From Epiperipatus broadwayi (Eukaryota > Onychophora > Udeonychophora > Euonychophora > Peripatidae), in the NCBI GenBank assembly GCA_028023455.1, contig JAQFVV010000353.1:372001-436000 (forward strand): a DNA stretch of 64,000 nucleotides. Reading direction: 5' to 3'. Shown in pieces: positions 48,056-60,300 of the stretch. Every line of letters begins with the position of its first letter. Position 1 is the first letter of the stretch. The notes under the pieces were generated by a model. That model ran no database searches, was not told where the DNA came from, and saw nothing but the letters and a program-made list of their open reading frames with translations. The translations under genes were made by a program, and so were the position numbers.

Positions 48056-48445
48056 AATAAAATCATTAAATTATCTTACAGTTTGATAGTTTCCACAAAA
48101 CTATTTATGAATTTTATTTTGTTTTAGCATAAATATTATATTGACAAATTATCCATATTTTTAAACAATTTTATTTTATTAATCTTTTTGATTATGCTTA
48201 TACATACTTATATAAATCCAAAATATTTTAATCATCTCAGAAAAAGAAAGAGAAAAACTTACAACTTTTAGAAAATGCATATTTAAGATTTTTTAATTTT
48301 TTCACTCTTTTTTTCTCTCTCTTAAAGAAAATTATACATTTCAAATTTAAATATTAGAATCACCATGTCAATGTATATGAGAACTGATGTTAATTTGCAT
48401 GATCACTTGATTAAATTCCTATAGTGATGAAGTGGTTGTTAATTT

Positions 48446-48745
48446 TCTCTCATCATCATCATCAACCATTATCAATCCACTGCAGGATGAAGGTCTCTCC
48501 AAGTTCAATCCATCTTCTCCGATCTTTAGCTTCTCTTCTCCACATCACCCCTGCACATTTTCTTATTTCATCCATCCATCTCACATGTGGTTTATTTCTG
48601 GGTCTTTTACAATCTCTTGGAATTCAGTTTAAGATTTCAATTGTCCATCTAATATCATCTCTTCTAGCAATATGTCCAGCCCAACTCCACTTCAATCTTT
48701 TAATTTTTTCAATGAGGTCAGTAACACCTGTTTGTTCCTATGTAT
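48446..48745 (-). mobile_element. RTE-type LINE 3' end, second minus-strand copy
   Basis: The reverse complement matches about 300 bp at 55270-55565 of the plus-strand LINE, including the GATGATGATG tail, here read as CATCATCATCATC at the left. It extends to AACAGGTGTTACTGACCTCA. The overlapping frames at 48424-48834 and 48432-48632 are antisense shadows, not genes. Confidence 0.9.
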
Positions 48746-48967
48746 TGATATGTGTGAATGGATATTTATTCATTTACACAGTTACCCATGATGCGATTAA
48801 CCAATTTCATTACATATTTTTAAGTTTATTGTGATATGTATCTTGAATCCATTATTTATATATATGTGTGTTTGATTATTACATATAATAATTAATTTTT
48901 GTTAATAAATAAATAAGCATAACTTTTAAATATTTGTAATTGCAAAGTGGAAGTAACCAAGTCTTAT

Positions 48968-49262
48968 GGAATTATCCAGTGTCAAAAACCAATGATGTTA
49001 CATAACTCCATCAAAGGTAATTACTTCTACTTTGCTATAATGTTCAATGGTTGTTAAAAGCAAAACTCATTCTTCATCCTTTGAATATATTAATGATGAT
49101 TGCAGAACAATAAATTTGTATATAAATTAAAACAATAGAGAAAATTCACAGTTTTATTTAAAACAAATCAAAAACTAAGCTTAATAGAGTCTAAAGATAA
49201 AATGACATCATTCTATCTTTTTATTGGTTTTTGACATTACATAACTCTATGGAATTCAGATT
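48968..49262. repeat. Inverted-repeat element, about 295 bp
   Basis: GGAATTATCCAGTGTCAAAA..ACCAATGATGT on the left mirrors ACATCATTCTATC..ATTGGTTTTTGAC..TATGGAATTCAG on the right. A TTACATAACTC phrase is also present in both arms in direct orientation. No coding capacity. Confidence 0.6.
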
Positions 49263-49507
49263 TTTCATGAAAGCTATAAGTTATATTATGTGCAAATCAT
49301 ATAAAATATCTGTTATAGATTAATAACCACCAAAAAAGTAAAGCATTAATGGTGATATGCTTGAAAGTGGTTATAAAAATAACTGAAATCACTTTTGCAT
49401 TTCATAATACTTATATATAAGATTTTTTTAAGTGTTTTTTTATTCTTTTAATTAAATTCACTCATGTTTAATTTTAATAATTGCACATAATAATCATGGA
49501 TATATAT

Positions 49508-49855
49508 TGTGCAAGATGGCTCAGTTGGTTAGAGTGTTACCTTAAAATTCAATTATCAAAAATCTAAGGACCCAGGTTCGAATCCCATGCTAGTACTGTC
49601 ACTGGTCAGGCCAGCAACACCTGAAGAAGAGAGGAAAAAAATACATCTCGAAAAATTGTGCATATACTAACCTGTTTGCGGTGATATTACTAACAGTTGT
49701 TTGCTGTGATATTACTAACAGTTGGCATATATACTAACCTGTTTGCAGTGATATTACTAACAGCTGAATGCATTTGGAATATTTAACTAAAATTAAACTT
49801 TTCTAAAGACATTCAACACACATATTATATGATGGAAATAGTCCAATATAAAAAT
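49508..49855 (+). mobile_element. tRNA-derived SINE, copy 2 of the GATGGCTCA family
   Basis: GATGGCTCAGTTGGTTAGAG is box A and CCCAGGTTCGAATCCCATG a perfect box B. The conserved body TACTGTCACTGGTCAGGCCA and CACCTGAAGAAGAG follow. In the 3' half, the phrase GTGATATTACTAACAG occurs three times (49680-49762), an internal expansion absent from the 32-kb copy. The copy ends ATGATGGAAATAGTCCAA. No 5S-like sequence precedes it. Confidence 0.9.
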
Positions 49856-50640
49856 ACAGATGAATATATATTATTTAGCTTCATGGTGAATAATTCTTGG
49901 CATAATATTTCTAATTTGTAACATATATGCAAATAAACATTTTTAAGTGTTTCAATTATTTTCTCTTCTTTTTATAAGTAGAATCACATATTTTTAATTT
50001 AAATATTAAAAGTATTCACATTGATGTATAGGAGACTAATGTTAATTTCCAGGATCATCTGATGAGATTTCTATTTCAAACTGAGATGTTTATTGATTTT
50101 CTGTATACATTGTTGTTGTTGCTGTTTTTCCAATGCTATCTGTCCTCTGTTCTTCTCTTAAGTTTTTTATAATTATTCACTGATATGTCCATATCTGTTT
50201 GTGTTATGTGTTTTATTGTAAATCTCTTTTTGTCCTTTACCATGTATTTTTCTACCAAATATTGTTTGTGCCAATATAGATTCTGAAATAGTCTTTAAAA
50301 AATTTGTTGCATGGCAAAAATCTCTCTAACAAACTGAAGTGTTGGTTAGAACATTTTAAGTTTTACTCATACTTTGCACAATAATTGAGTATTCTATTGG
50401 TTTTATTTTTGTTTTCTTTATGAAATCTCTAAATCATCTTTTATTTGATATTGTGATATAAATTGTTATACTTAATTAGACAAAAGAACTATTTCTTTGT
50501 AGATGTCTTTATTGTCAGTTTTTAATTGACATTTATTATGCGTAAATATTTTAATGTTAAATGTACATATTTGAATAAACATTTAAAAATAGAAAGATTC
50601 ATTTTAAGTTTTTCAATATATATATATGTGTGTGTAAAAT
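49856..50640. other. AT-rich unannotated stretch
   Basis: No feature recognised. Confidence 0.4.
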
Positions 50641-50752
50641 AAATAAAATATCCGTTAATTAAAAACAATATTGTAATTATAATTACAGTAATATTTTTAA
50701 CGGTTTACAAACAATTACAAACAATCCTTAAAAATATTATTGCAATTATATA
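50638..50752. repeat. Small inverted repeat, relative of the 62.4-kb element
   Basis: ATTACAGTAATATTTTTAA mirrors TTAAAAATATTATTGCAAT around a short centre. The left flank AAATAAAATATCCGTTAATT resembles AAATAAAATGTCCACTAATT at 62369, so both may be ends of one family. Confidence 0.5.
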
Positions 50753-50965
50753 TATATATCATTAATCATTTAGTTAAATGACTGACTTTATAGAAATTGC
50801 TGAAAGCTGGCTATTCTCTGCTTTTTTTTTAAGTTTTCCACAATTATTCAGTGATAAATCCATACATTCTTGGATGATATAGATATTTCTTGATCCATTT
50901 CTCGTTCTCTTATCCTATATTTTACTTGCAAGAATTCTTTGTAATGAATTATTATTGCATATGTT

Positions 50966-50998
50966 ATAACTTATATATATATATATATATGTTTATAT

Positions 50999-51043
<45 letters not shown>

Positions 51044-51060
51044 CATATATATATATATGT
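50966..51060. repeat. (TA)n microsatellite cluster
   Basis: Three TA runs separated by short GTTTATATGG- and AAATACA-type spacers. Confidence 0.85.
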
Positions 51061-51861
51061 AAAACCATAAAACAATACAATACTAGATTAAATCCAAAAT
51101 TTTACCAGATTGTCTATTTATTATAAAATATTTCAATTGACTTCTTTCTAATTTTCTTTAATATAATGTCTTTATCCATAATTTTTGTGTGACCCGAATG
51201 GAAAAGATTAAGTTAACACTAATTACTCTATAGTAAGGTAAAATTTTTATAAATAATCAATTTAATACTGCTTCAAGAATTTGTAATTTAGAGTAGGCAA
51301 TAATATTACATAGAGAAAAACATCATTGAAAAAGAAAAAGGTGTAATTATTTCAAATAGTATAATGGTTGTTGTGTAATAAATAGAAAATCTGCTAATAC
51401 TAAAATACAGAATTCCTGAAAAATTACATAACATATTTCTTTACTGCATATGCTCAGTTGAAAGAGATTACAGTTAAATAATTGAACGTGCTTCTATATA
51501 ATATCTCTATTATTGCTGCTTATTTTTTGTATACATTATGATTCTATTTCTTATATATTTATATTTTGGGAGTTTCAAACTTTAAAACAAATGTTGTATC
51601 AATCTTGTTTTGATAAAATAAAGAAATGTTCCTCTATTAGCTATTAAAATCTTAAGTTATTTTTATATTTATGCCTGTAGTTTACACAGTTCTGTGAATT
51701 TCATAATTCTTTAGATTTTTATGAAAGTAGAATAAGTTGACCTTTATTCCATCTGCTTTATTTACATTTATATTTGATATCGGTAGCATTACTGAAATTA
51801 ATGATATATCCTGTACAATACAAGAAATCACAATATATATATAATGTTCAATACAATTGTT
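51061..51861. other. AT-rich unannotated stretch
   Basis: No feature recognised. The minus-strand frame at 51682-51864 shows no domain. Confidence 0.4.
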
Positions 51862-51863
51862 CA

Positions 51864-52300
51864 AATAATATTTACTAAGGCAATAAACCTTTAAGCATGT
51901 GTGCTTGAAAATATGAAGATAGGGACCTCTCTAGGTCTTAACCACAAGCTTACTCTTTGGAAGAAAAGAGGGGAATTCTCTTTACTTCATCCTATTTTCT
52001 ATATAAATATGTGAAGCTGAAGCAGTTAGAACTGAGAGCGTGAAGCTATTCAATACTTCACCGATTAAGTCCACAATTCCTATTACCCATTAGTACTCGG
52101 GAAATCTTTTGATTTACAACAAGTCAATGGAAAGATCTTATAGTTAGAAATATATTACGATAATTTAAAATTATAAATATAAATTTATTTAATGCACATT
52201 GATTACATAAGTAATATTTACTAAGGCAATAAACCTTTAAGCATGTGCGCTTGAAAATACGAAGGTAGGGACCTCTACAGGTCTTAACCACAAGCTGTTG
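51864..52300 (+). mobile_element. Two partial copies of the 5.93-kb foldback family
   Basis: 51866-52180 matches the left side of the 5.93-kb element. Shared phrases are AATATTTACTAAGG, GGTCTTAACCACAAGCTTAC, GTGAAGCTGAAGCAGTTAGA and GAAAGATCTTATAGTTAGAA. The right arm is missing, so it cannot fold. A second start (52210-52296, same AATATTTACTAAGG) repeats its first ~90 bp, with a few changes. Confidence 0.85.
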
Positions 52301-52490
52301 TAGTAAATGTTTCACATTCCCACTTAGCATTTAATAATATAATAATAAGAAAGCACTTTTATTTTATCATATTGTCAGATGTTTATTATGTGTATTATTT
52401 ACTGCAAAAGAATTTAGTATTTGAACAATTGTAGTGAATGTGATATATATATATGAAGCATTTTAAATGTTATATATATATATATATACA
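52301..52490. other. AT-rich spacer with TA/CA tracts
   Basis: Ends in a (TA)n(CA)n tract that abuts the transposon remnant. Confidence 0.5.
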
Positions 52491-52496
52491 CACACA

Positions 52497-53711
52497 CATC
52501 TGGGTCTCATGTTATGTGGATTTTTAATGCGATTTTGAAGTTATGCATTTCATGTTTCTTCTTAATATTATTTTATGTGGGTTTTCTTTTATGTGATAAA
52601 AAAGTTCTTATTTCACTATATTTATTAGATATCAAGAAATTTAAATTATTAATAACTTATTTTGACTTGAAATACTTTTTTTTCAAAAGTATAACATTAT
52701 ATTAGCAGCTAACGTGAATATGGTCTGAAGCTGTATTTAGAATCTTAGCTTCTACATAAATAACCTACTTATACTTATGAGTAAATAATAATAATAGATT
52801 TATACTTATGAGTATAAAAATATTGCAATAAATATTCAAAAATTTTAAACTTTTAAAACATATTTTGTTAGATATAACAGAAATAAATATTCTTTTAGAT
52901 TTTTAAAATAAATAATGAAGTTTTGTAAACTGAAAATAATCTTTCTACCGATAATGTATAATCTTTTTGTTTTGATTGTGATCTCATTTTTTTAATATAG
53001 AAACAAAATGTGAACATTTAAAATTTATTTCAGTAGTAAACACAAATATCTATCAAATGAAGACAAATTTATTATTTTCTGATAAGTATTAATCATTTAA
53101 TCATAGATTTTACATTGATGTGTGAGACAAAGAAAAACATCAGAAAATGCTGAAATCTGAGAGAGTTTGCTGCAATGAACAACCTCTTAAATTCCAATGA
53201 GAGCTAAATTAGTTATATCTCTGGATATCATGAGCTTTATAAACAATTAGTAAAATCATCTCAAAGTTTAATCACTGATTACATTGTCAACAGAAAACCA
53301 TTAATGCAGCATAAGACTGAAAGTGGCACTAGTTGTACTTCCACTTGTGATGAATCTGATTTCTTACCAGTTTACAAATGAACTGCATATCATCAAATAG
53401 TGATTATGATTAAAATACATATGAAAAAATGTAAAATTAAATACTGTAGTTAATAAAAAAAAGTAAAAAAAGTTTGTCTTGTATCAATTTTTTTCAAATA
53501 TTTGATATTTTTTATTACTCATACTTTATTTTCTTATTTTTTTAATGCAAATTTTAAAGTAATTTTTCCTTGTCACTTTGCTTTTATGCAATTTCTGAAA
53601 ATTAAAGAACCTATCCCCCATTTTTCAAGGTAAGTTAAGTCTATTTTTATGCAATTTTTTATGGTGGGTTTTCTGTGGAACCTATCTACCACATAAAATG
53701 AGACTCAGGTG
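52497..53711 (+). mobile_element. DNA-transposon remnant with ~23-bp terminal inverted repeats
   Basis: The left end CATCTGGGTCTCATGTTATG pairs with the reverse complement of the right end, CACCTGAGTCTCATTTTATG. The right side is followed directly by TA and the left lies beside a (TA)n(CA)n tract. Subterminal TTTTTAATGC / GCAATTTTTTAT pairs are also seen. The internal 52614-53145 segment recurs at 18628. A coding remnant lies at about 53160-53382. The TA flank is compatible with a Tc1/mariner/pogo-type element, but the superfamily is not established. Confidence 0.7.
53163..53382 (+). pseudogene. Coding-like remnant inside the transposon
   Basis: After one TAA near 53205, the frame reads ISGYHELYKQLVKSSQSLIT and ends SGTSCTSTCDESDFLPVYK before a TGA at 53380-53382. 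It could be a transposase C-terminus (acidic, Ser-rich tail) of the surrounding element. No catalytic motif is present, so function is not assigned. Confidence 0.4.
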
Positions 53712-53734
53712 TATATATATATATATATTAATTT

Positions 53735-55570
53735 ATAAAGAAAAGAAGGAATATTAAAATATACAAAAATGATGCAATAAAAAGGATTGAATACTTCAAA
53801 TTTTGTAAAATCATGCAGAAAAGAGTTGAAAATGATATAAGAAAGTATAACTTTGAACTAGTAAGGAAAGTTGTATAAGAAAATAAAAGTCTCAAGAGTG
53901 TAAAACAACATTTTGGTATTGGTAGGAAATTTATATCTGCAACAAGAAAAAAAGATGGAATTATTACTAAAAAGAAAGATGATGTCATGAAATGGGTAGA
54001 CGATTTCTATGAAGAATTATATAGTAATAAAGAACAAGTACCTCCTATATTTATTATATCTTCCAAATTGCCTGAAATTTTAAATGAAGAAGTGAGACAT
54101 GCAATTAAATTTATGAAGAAAGGAAAAGCTCCAGGTAATGATGGAATGATAGTTGACATATTAAAAGAAGCAGGTGAAGAAATAGATTTTTTTAGCAAAG
54201 TTATATACCAAATGTCTAATTGATAAAGATGTACAGTTGCTTGGAAGAATGCAGTAGTAACATTAATATTTTAAAAAGGTGATAAAGAAGATATTATAAA
54301 TTATAGACCTATCAGCCTTTTATCAGGTTTATACAACTTTTTACCAAGATAATTACAACTCATCTACAGAGAACATTGGATTTACTGCCAACCAAAAGAA
54401 CAAGCTGGATTTAAAAGTGGTTTTAGTACAGTAGATCATAACCAGGTATTGAGAGAAGTTATAGAAAGGACAAATGAATATGAGTTATTATTATGCTTTG
54501 GATTTGTAGATTATGAAAATACATTTGATTCTATAAACATTTCTTCAGTGATTAAAGCATTGGATCATCAAGGTATAAATCTAGGATATTATCATATTTT
54601 GAAGAATAATTATAAAAATGCAACACTATTAGATTACATAATGATACTAGAAAGTCAACAATGAGAAGGGTTTAAGACAGGGTGACTCCATATCTCCAAA
54701 ACTTTTTTACCACAGTGCTGCAAGAAGTAATTTGTGGATTACAATGAGAAGCTAAAGTAATGAAAGTAAATGGAGATTATTTAAGACATTTAGATTTTGC
54801 AGATGAAGTAGTTGTTTTTTTGAAAGTAATGCTTTAGATGTGCAAGAAATGTTTCAGAAGTTATCAGATGAAAGTAGAAAAGTAGGTCTAAAGATAAATG
54901 CTAAAAAGTCTAAAGTACATGTTCCATGGAGTTTCTCAAAATATGAAAATAAAGATTGATTATGATGAGTTAAAAGAAATTAACAGCTACAAATACATTG
55001 GTCAGATTATTAATACAGATGGAAACATAATGGATGAAATTAATCATAGAATTAAACTTGTTTGGAATGCTTTTGGTAGAAATAACTTGATACTAAAAGG
55101 AAATATGCCTATGTGTTTGAAAAGGAAGGTATTTAATAAATGTGTTTTACAAGTTCTTACTTATGGATCTGAGGCTTGGACACTTAATAAAAGAGCAATA
55201 CAGAGACTTCATACCATTCAAAGAAGTATGGAGAGATGCATGCTATGAATAACAAGAAGAGATCAAAATGCAATATATGGGTAAGAAAAAAAACAGGTGT
55301 TACTGACCTCATTGAAAAAAATTAAAAGACTGGAGTTGGGCAGGACATATTTGTAGAAGAGATGGTAATAGATAGACAATTTATAACTTAAACTGGATTC
55401 CAAGACATTGTAAAACATCCAGACAAAGACCACATGTGAGATGGATGGATGAAATAAGGTGTGCAGGGGTGATGTGGAGAAGAGAAGCTAAAGATTGGAG
55501 AAGATGGATTGAACTTGGAGAGACCTTCATTCTGCAATTGATTGATAAAGGTTGATGATGATGATGATGG
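53735..55570 (+). pseudogene. RTE-type LINE, 5'-truncated copy with dead reverse transcriptase
   Basis: It starts at the position equivalent to about residue 331 of the 1-1190 protein (EFMKKRRN there) and continues to the 3' tail. Reverse-transcriptase motifs appear in order: GKAPGNDG (54124), NYRPISLLSG (54300), EQAGFKSG, FVDYENTFDSI (54502), then QGDSISPKLF and LDFADEVVVF (54790). The active-site FADD is FADE here. C-terminal YGSEAWTLNK and a WAGH-type block follow. Several stops and frame changes separate the pieces (53987-54223, 54449-54664, 54898-55248 open). The tail is GTTGATGATGATGATGATGG. It is a decayed copy. Confidence 0.9.
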
Positions 55571-56050
55571 AGGTGGTGATATGTGTTATAAAACAGTCTT
55601 TAACCAATTCCCCATATGACAAAAGTTGTTTTTACAATCCTTCATAAAAAAAAACTAGTAAAGGAAAATGCACTATTAGTTAGATGACCATATATAAATT
55701 AATATTATATAGTTACTTAGTTATGAACCAACTATCTGAAATAAGAATTCTAAACTTGTATGAAATTTAAACAAAAAAGAATGTTTAAGTTTAGCCTGAT
55801 CTGAGGTTAACAATCATGCTTTTATTGATAGTTTGAAAGATTATAGATTTAATTTCAACATTTTGTTTGTATATCAGTAAGTCATATGGGAAATTGTCAG
55901 GCATTATACATCCAAGACATGAGCTGCTTCCATTATTTATTGACTAAAGTAAGTTTTTATTTAATTTTCCTTGATCGATTCAGAAATATTTAAATTATGA
56001 GTCTTATCCTTTCTGATATAACTTTTTCAAGGTGAATATATATATATTAG
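55571..56050. other. AT-rich spacer between LINE and Penelope-like fragment
   Basis: No feature recognised; a TA tract at about 56036-56048 abuts the next fragment. Confidence 0.4.
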
Positions 56051-56059
56051 TTTGCTGGA

Positions 56060-56706
56060 TTGACATCATTTCTTTTCAGAAATTACTATTTGTGTAAGTT
56101 TGAGGCAGACAGAAGGTCTAACTTAATTAATTATACTAACAACTTAATCAAATCAGGATACAGGCGCAATATAGTATACAGCAAAATTAGACATTTTGTA
56201 AATAATATTGGAAAACACAGAGATGAAGACAACAAACCTTGGATATTGTTGCCCTACATGCACTCTTTGCATAAAACGTTTTATAAGACTTTCTCTAAGG
56301 AATTTTATTTCAGTTTTCATACACCCATCTCAACTAATAGGCTTATTAACAACACTAAAAACACTATAGCTTCTGATCAGACCCCACAGGCTGTGTAAAG
56401 AGTGGCATGCCCTCATAATGGATGCAAATCATCATACTATGGTGAAACAAGAGCCACCATAGCTACTAGGATATCACAACACAAGTATAGATACAATAAG
56501 GCACATACGGATCCAAAATGCACTTCAATTTTTGCACAACATCAAAAAATGTCAGGACATGTATTCAAACCTGCATCTGCAAAATTAGTGTGTACTGAGA
56601 AGCATGATATTAAGTGAAAGGTAAAGAAGCTTACTTTATAGCAGAGGACTCCATCGCCATTAATCGTAAGGATGCATGTTTTGCTATATCTAAAAAATGG
56701 TCTTAG
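56060..56706 (+). pseudogene. Penelope-like element fragment: RT linker and GIY-YIG endonuclease
   Basis: 56060-56398 is open and has the linker signature LLPYMHSLHKTFYK (about residues 64-77) that lies between RT and endonuclease in Penelope-like elements. After one TAA it continues with CPHNGCKSSYYGETRATIAT (56405-56464), a GIY-YIG domain with the upstream Cys pair. ISQHKYRYNK and HQKMSGHVF follow. A stop plus frame change at about 56615 precedes EAYFIAEDSIAINRKD (from 56626), supplying the catalytic Glu and Asn positions, and the frame ends at 56704-56706. The RT core is missing. The endonuclease would nick target DNA in an intact element; this copy is broken at least twice. Confidence 0.85.
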
Positions 56707-59180
56707 TGACTCATTTGCATAGAATTTGCATATGGTATTTATTTATATAATGATTTCAAAGAAAAAATCATAACTGGCTATGAATATAGAAGTACATCTT
56801 CTTGAAAGCACTCAGCCATTTAATTTAGTTTTCTATTTGTTGTTATAGCTTTACGTTGGAAGTGTGATAGCACGATTTAATATTATCATATTGAAGACAA
56901 ATGTAAAGTATAAATCTACAGGTTATTACTTAATAAAGTATATAAAAATACAAAAAGATATAAAATTCAAATATATATATAAAAGAGAATTTAATATTAA
57001 TAGTTGAATTTAAATAAAGGTAAAGATGGAAAAAGTATAGAAGATATATATAAAATAAAATGTCCTATAAAAATAAATAACTGATATTTAAATATATAGG
57101 AAATACAAAAATAAAATATACTTTCAACATTTTAATAAAAAAAATTAATAATTTACAAGCAAAATAATACTCATATGCTATAATTATGCAATAAAAATTA
57201 TTGAATTTGGGAAGAATTATTAAGAAAAAATTATTAAAGAAATATTATTAGTAGATAAATTTACTTTTAACTCTAATTTTGAGAAAGAAAAAAGATTGTA
57301 TTTTTTAAATAATAATTTTAAATGTCTATATTTACAAATAGATAACATTTATATCTGGAATTTTGAGAATTTTGCATCATTTTTCATTTGATACTCAAAT
57401 TGTAGGAAATGGTCCAAAAAAATTAAATGTTAAAATAGAAAATCCTTACTCATTAACATACTGATATGCTGATGTCTATTTTATAAAACATTTGTAATTG
57501 TTTCCTAATGTAGACAGAATTATATTTGCAATAACTTGAAAAGTTTCCTATTTGTCTCTTCTTTAAAGAAGCTGTTAAATTTAAACTTCATTATGACTTT
57601 GAAATATATTAGTTGTATCAGATTAAATGCCACCAAATTTGAAGTATAAGTTGCTAGAAAATCTTGATATTCAGGAGGACAATATCTTCCAGAAAACACT
57701 TAATGAAGACACAGTTAGTAGATTATTTTTATTTTATTTGTAAATTGATATGTGTTGTGAAGAAATCTTTCACTATAATTATCATTCACAGAAATATAAA
57801 GAAAATGATCTGTTTGAATGAAATATAGTTTTGATCTAATATTTATCTTAATATCATTAACTTACATGTTTTTTCACACAAAACAATGCTATGAAATTAA
57901 ATAAAAGAAGTATTAAAATATTGTAATGATATTATTAAATGATTTAGAGAAATGTTATGACTTGGAAGACTATTTATAAAGACAAAAAGAAGATTGTGTT
58001 CAAGAAATTTGATTATCAATAGTAGAATGCTATTATTTTTCATTAATCCTTTGCAAAAATTATTACAGAAAATATGATTAAGATTCCTTACAAAATAATG
58101 ATCAAGATTATTAAATTTGCAATACAAATTGAGATTATTGAATATGTGTTACATAGGTGATTAGGCATTAGCCAATTTCACTTATTACAATCAAGTATTT
58201 TTCACTTGATTGTGGAATTTATTACTTATTATCTTCATCTGCCTGGCATTATACTTATAAAGCTTAACTTCTTCAATTCTTTTTTACTTTGTTTATTTGA
58301 AAAAAAAAAACCCGCATAGGTTTTTTTTTTTATTAAATTAAATGGCATAATCTAATTTTTATTAAAGAACTACAAAAAAAAAAAAGAACATATTATAAAA
58401 ACAAAACTTTTGATTTTAAATGACCAAAAAATGCCATCATTTCTTTCTATTTTATTTCGTTGTATAGTTTAAATTTCCCTAGGAAATACAAACAAAAATT
58501 GATTAAGTATGTATGATAAAATAAATTTAATAAGTTATGTCAAATGTTATTTATAAACGAATACTGACCCGATTTGTCATTCTTTTAACCTAACTCAAAT
58601 AAGTTGATTTTGAACGATTTCTATTGTAATAGACATTCCAAGATGTTCTACATTTAATTACAAAACCATCTCATTAAGTTCCTCCTTAGCAAAGTAAACA
58701 TGGATTTAGAAATTTAGATATGTAAACTATAAAAAGTTAAAATATAAAGTAATTTTCTAACTAAATACTGAAATATTTATTGAACCTATTTATATTTTAA
58801 TATGTAGAAACTGTATTAAAAATCTCCCAATTTATTTATTTTATGCATATAGATAAAATAACTTTTATATAGTTAAGGCTTCTGCAACAATTTGTTATAG
58901 AGAATCAGAGGCATTATTCATTTATCTTTCCGATTTTTGGGCGAAGAGAGTTTTGATGCTTTGTTTTTTTACCGGGTAGATATCCATTATTAGATGTCTA
59001 GTTAGGTTGCTATGAATTGTCTATCTAAATGAAACATCCTAAGCTTGTTTAAAACTTGAAAACCTTATCTAGCTCACATTCCATTTCATAGTTATGATAG
59101 ATAAATGCATTAACCATTATCTTTATAAGACTTTTTCAAAGCTAATTCATTAGGTGTCTGATTATTATTTTTTATACATA
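56707..59180. other. AT-rich unannotated stretch
   Basis: A- and T-runs throughout. The minus-strand frame at 57897-58127 has no recognisable domain. No repeats recognised. Confidence 0.4.
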
Positions 59181-59185
59181 TAGCC

Positions 59186-59290
59186 TTGAAGGTTCTAATT
59201 ATTTATCAAGCACACAGGCAGTATGTAATTAGAAAGAGAAAGGCTTCAACTTTTTTCCACATGGACCTTCAACATTTGTATAATAGTATA
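59186..59290 (+). repeat. Lone end of the 25.6-kb foldback family
   Basis: GGTTCTAATTATTTATCAAG, then CACAGGCAGTATGTAATTAG and CCTTCAACATTTGTATAATA align with 25503-25645. No opposite arm is present nearby. Confidence 0.65.
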
Positions 59291-59639
59291 GCTTTTAAAT
59301 AATTATTGCATTTATCAGATTAAGATTTTTTTGTATGTTTTTATGGCTTCTTTACAAGTTTTATATGTATTCTTTGACCTTAATAAATGCATTTTAAAAA
59401 AATGTATCTTTTCTTATTTGTGTCAACTTTAACTTTTTGTTTCACTTTTTCCAATTAAATTAAAATTTAATAATCTTTCTATTCTTTAAATTACTTTTTA
59501 TTTTTATTTACAATAAACAAAATTTCTATTTTTAGTATATTTAATAGCAAACCCATGATCGTTAATAATTTTCCTCCTCTATTATAGAGATTTATTTTTA
59601 TTTGTTTTTTTTTCCTCAAAGCAACTTTATTAAGTCACT

Positions 59640-60300
59640 AAAGTATGATCCACCTGTGCAGGGACCACATTCTGTCATCTGCAGCAGTGGGCCATAGAGA
59701 CTACAATGTTACATTGATATTCTGCAACTGGGTGGTGGCTCAAAGCAATAGAACCGTTTTATACAATAGATTAGGTATTACAGGTATATATAAAAAATAC
59801 ATTCCAAGTACAAACATCAAGAAAAAAACACAAAAAGAGGGAAAAAAGGATATGAATTATCACAGATCAAATGTTAGTCTATCAAGGGGATGCTACGTCC
59901 AGTTGAGGAGAGTTCATGCGGGTCAATCAGCTCTCAGCCCACCTGGCAAGTCTCCAAGAAGCTCCCCCAGACCCATCCATGACCCATCAGACAGAACTCA
60001 GTTTAGCGAGAACCCAGACCCACTCCTTGGACAAGGTTAAACCGCTTTGGCCCCTGCTGTAAGTGGGTTACAATTAATCTGGGTGTGACATAGGTTCAGC
60101 ATGTCCAGAACACCAACCAAATCAAAGAGGGCCACAAGAACATTGCCAGATCTCTCTAAACCTGGGTGTGGTGATGATCGCCGATCGATCCCGCTGATAA
60201 ACAAATCCTCCATAGCCATCACCTCTACCCTTGAGACTGAGAATTCAGGCAAAACCAATGATTAGATTCATGGTCCCACTAGGTCCTCAGGGTTCACAAT
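59640..60300. other. GC-rich island with open frames on both strands
   Basis: Roughly half G+C, far above all neighbours. A plus-strand frame (59645-60040, from MIHLCRDHILSSAAVGHRDY) and a minus-strand frame (60037-60258, from MVLPEFSVSRVEVMAMEDLF) are open. The plus frame ends Pro/Ser-rich (PPGKSPRSSPRP). No family is recognised in either. The sharp edges suggest an inserted sequence (retroelement untranslated region, processed transcript or foreign DNA), but which strand matters cannot be told. Confidence 0.4.

Noticed and set aside
48424-48834. Plus-strand ORF of 136 residues
   Set aside because: It is antisense to a LINE 3' end, and 47314-47592 is largely the same.
53728-54198. Minus-strand ORFs at 53728-53988 and 54007-54198
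   Set aside because: They are antisense shadows of the plus-strand LINE linker and reverse-transcriptase start.
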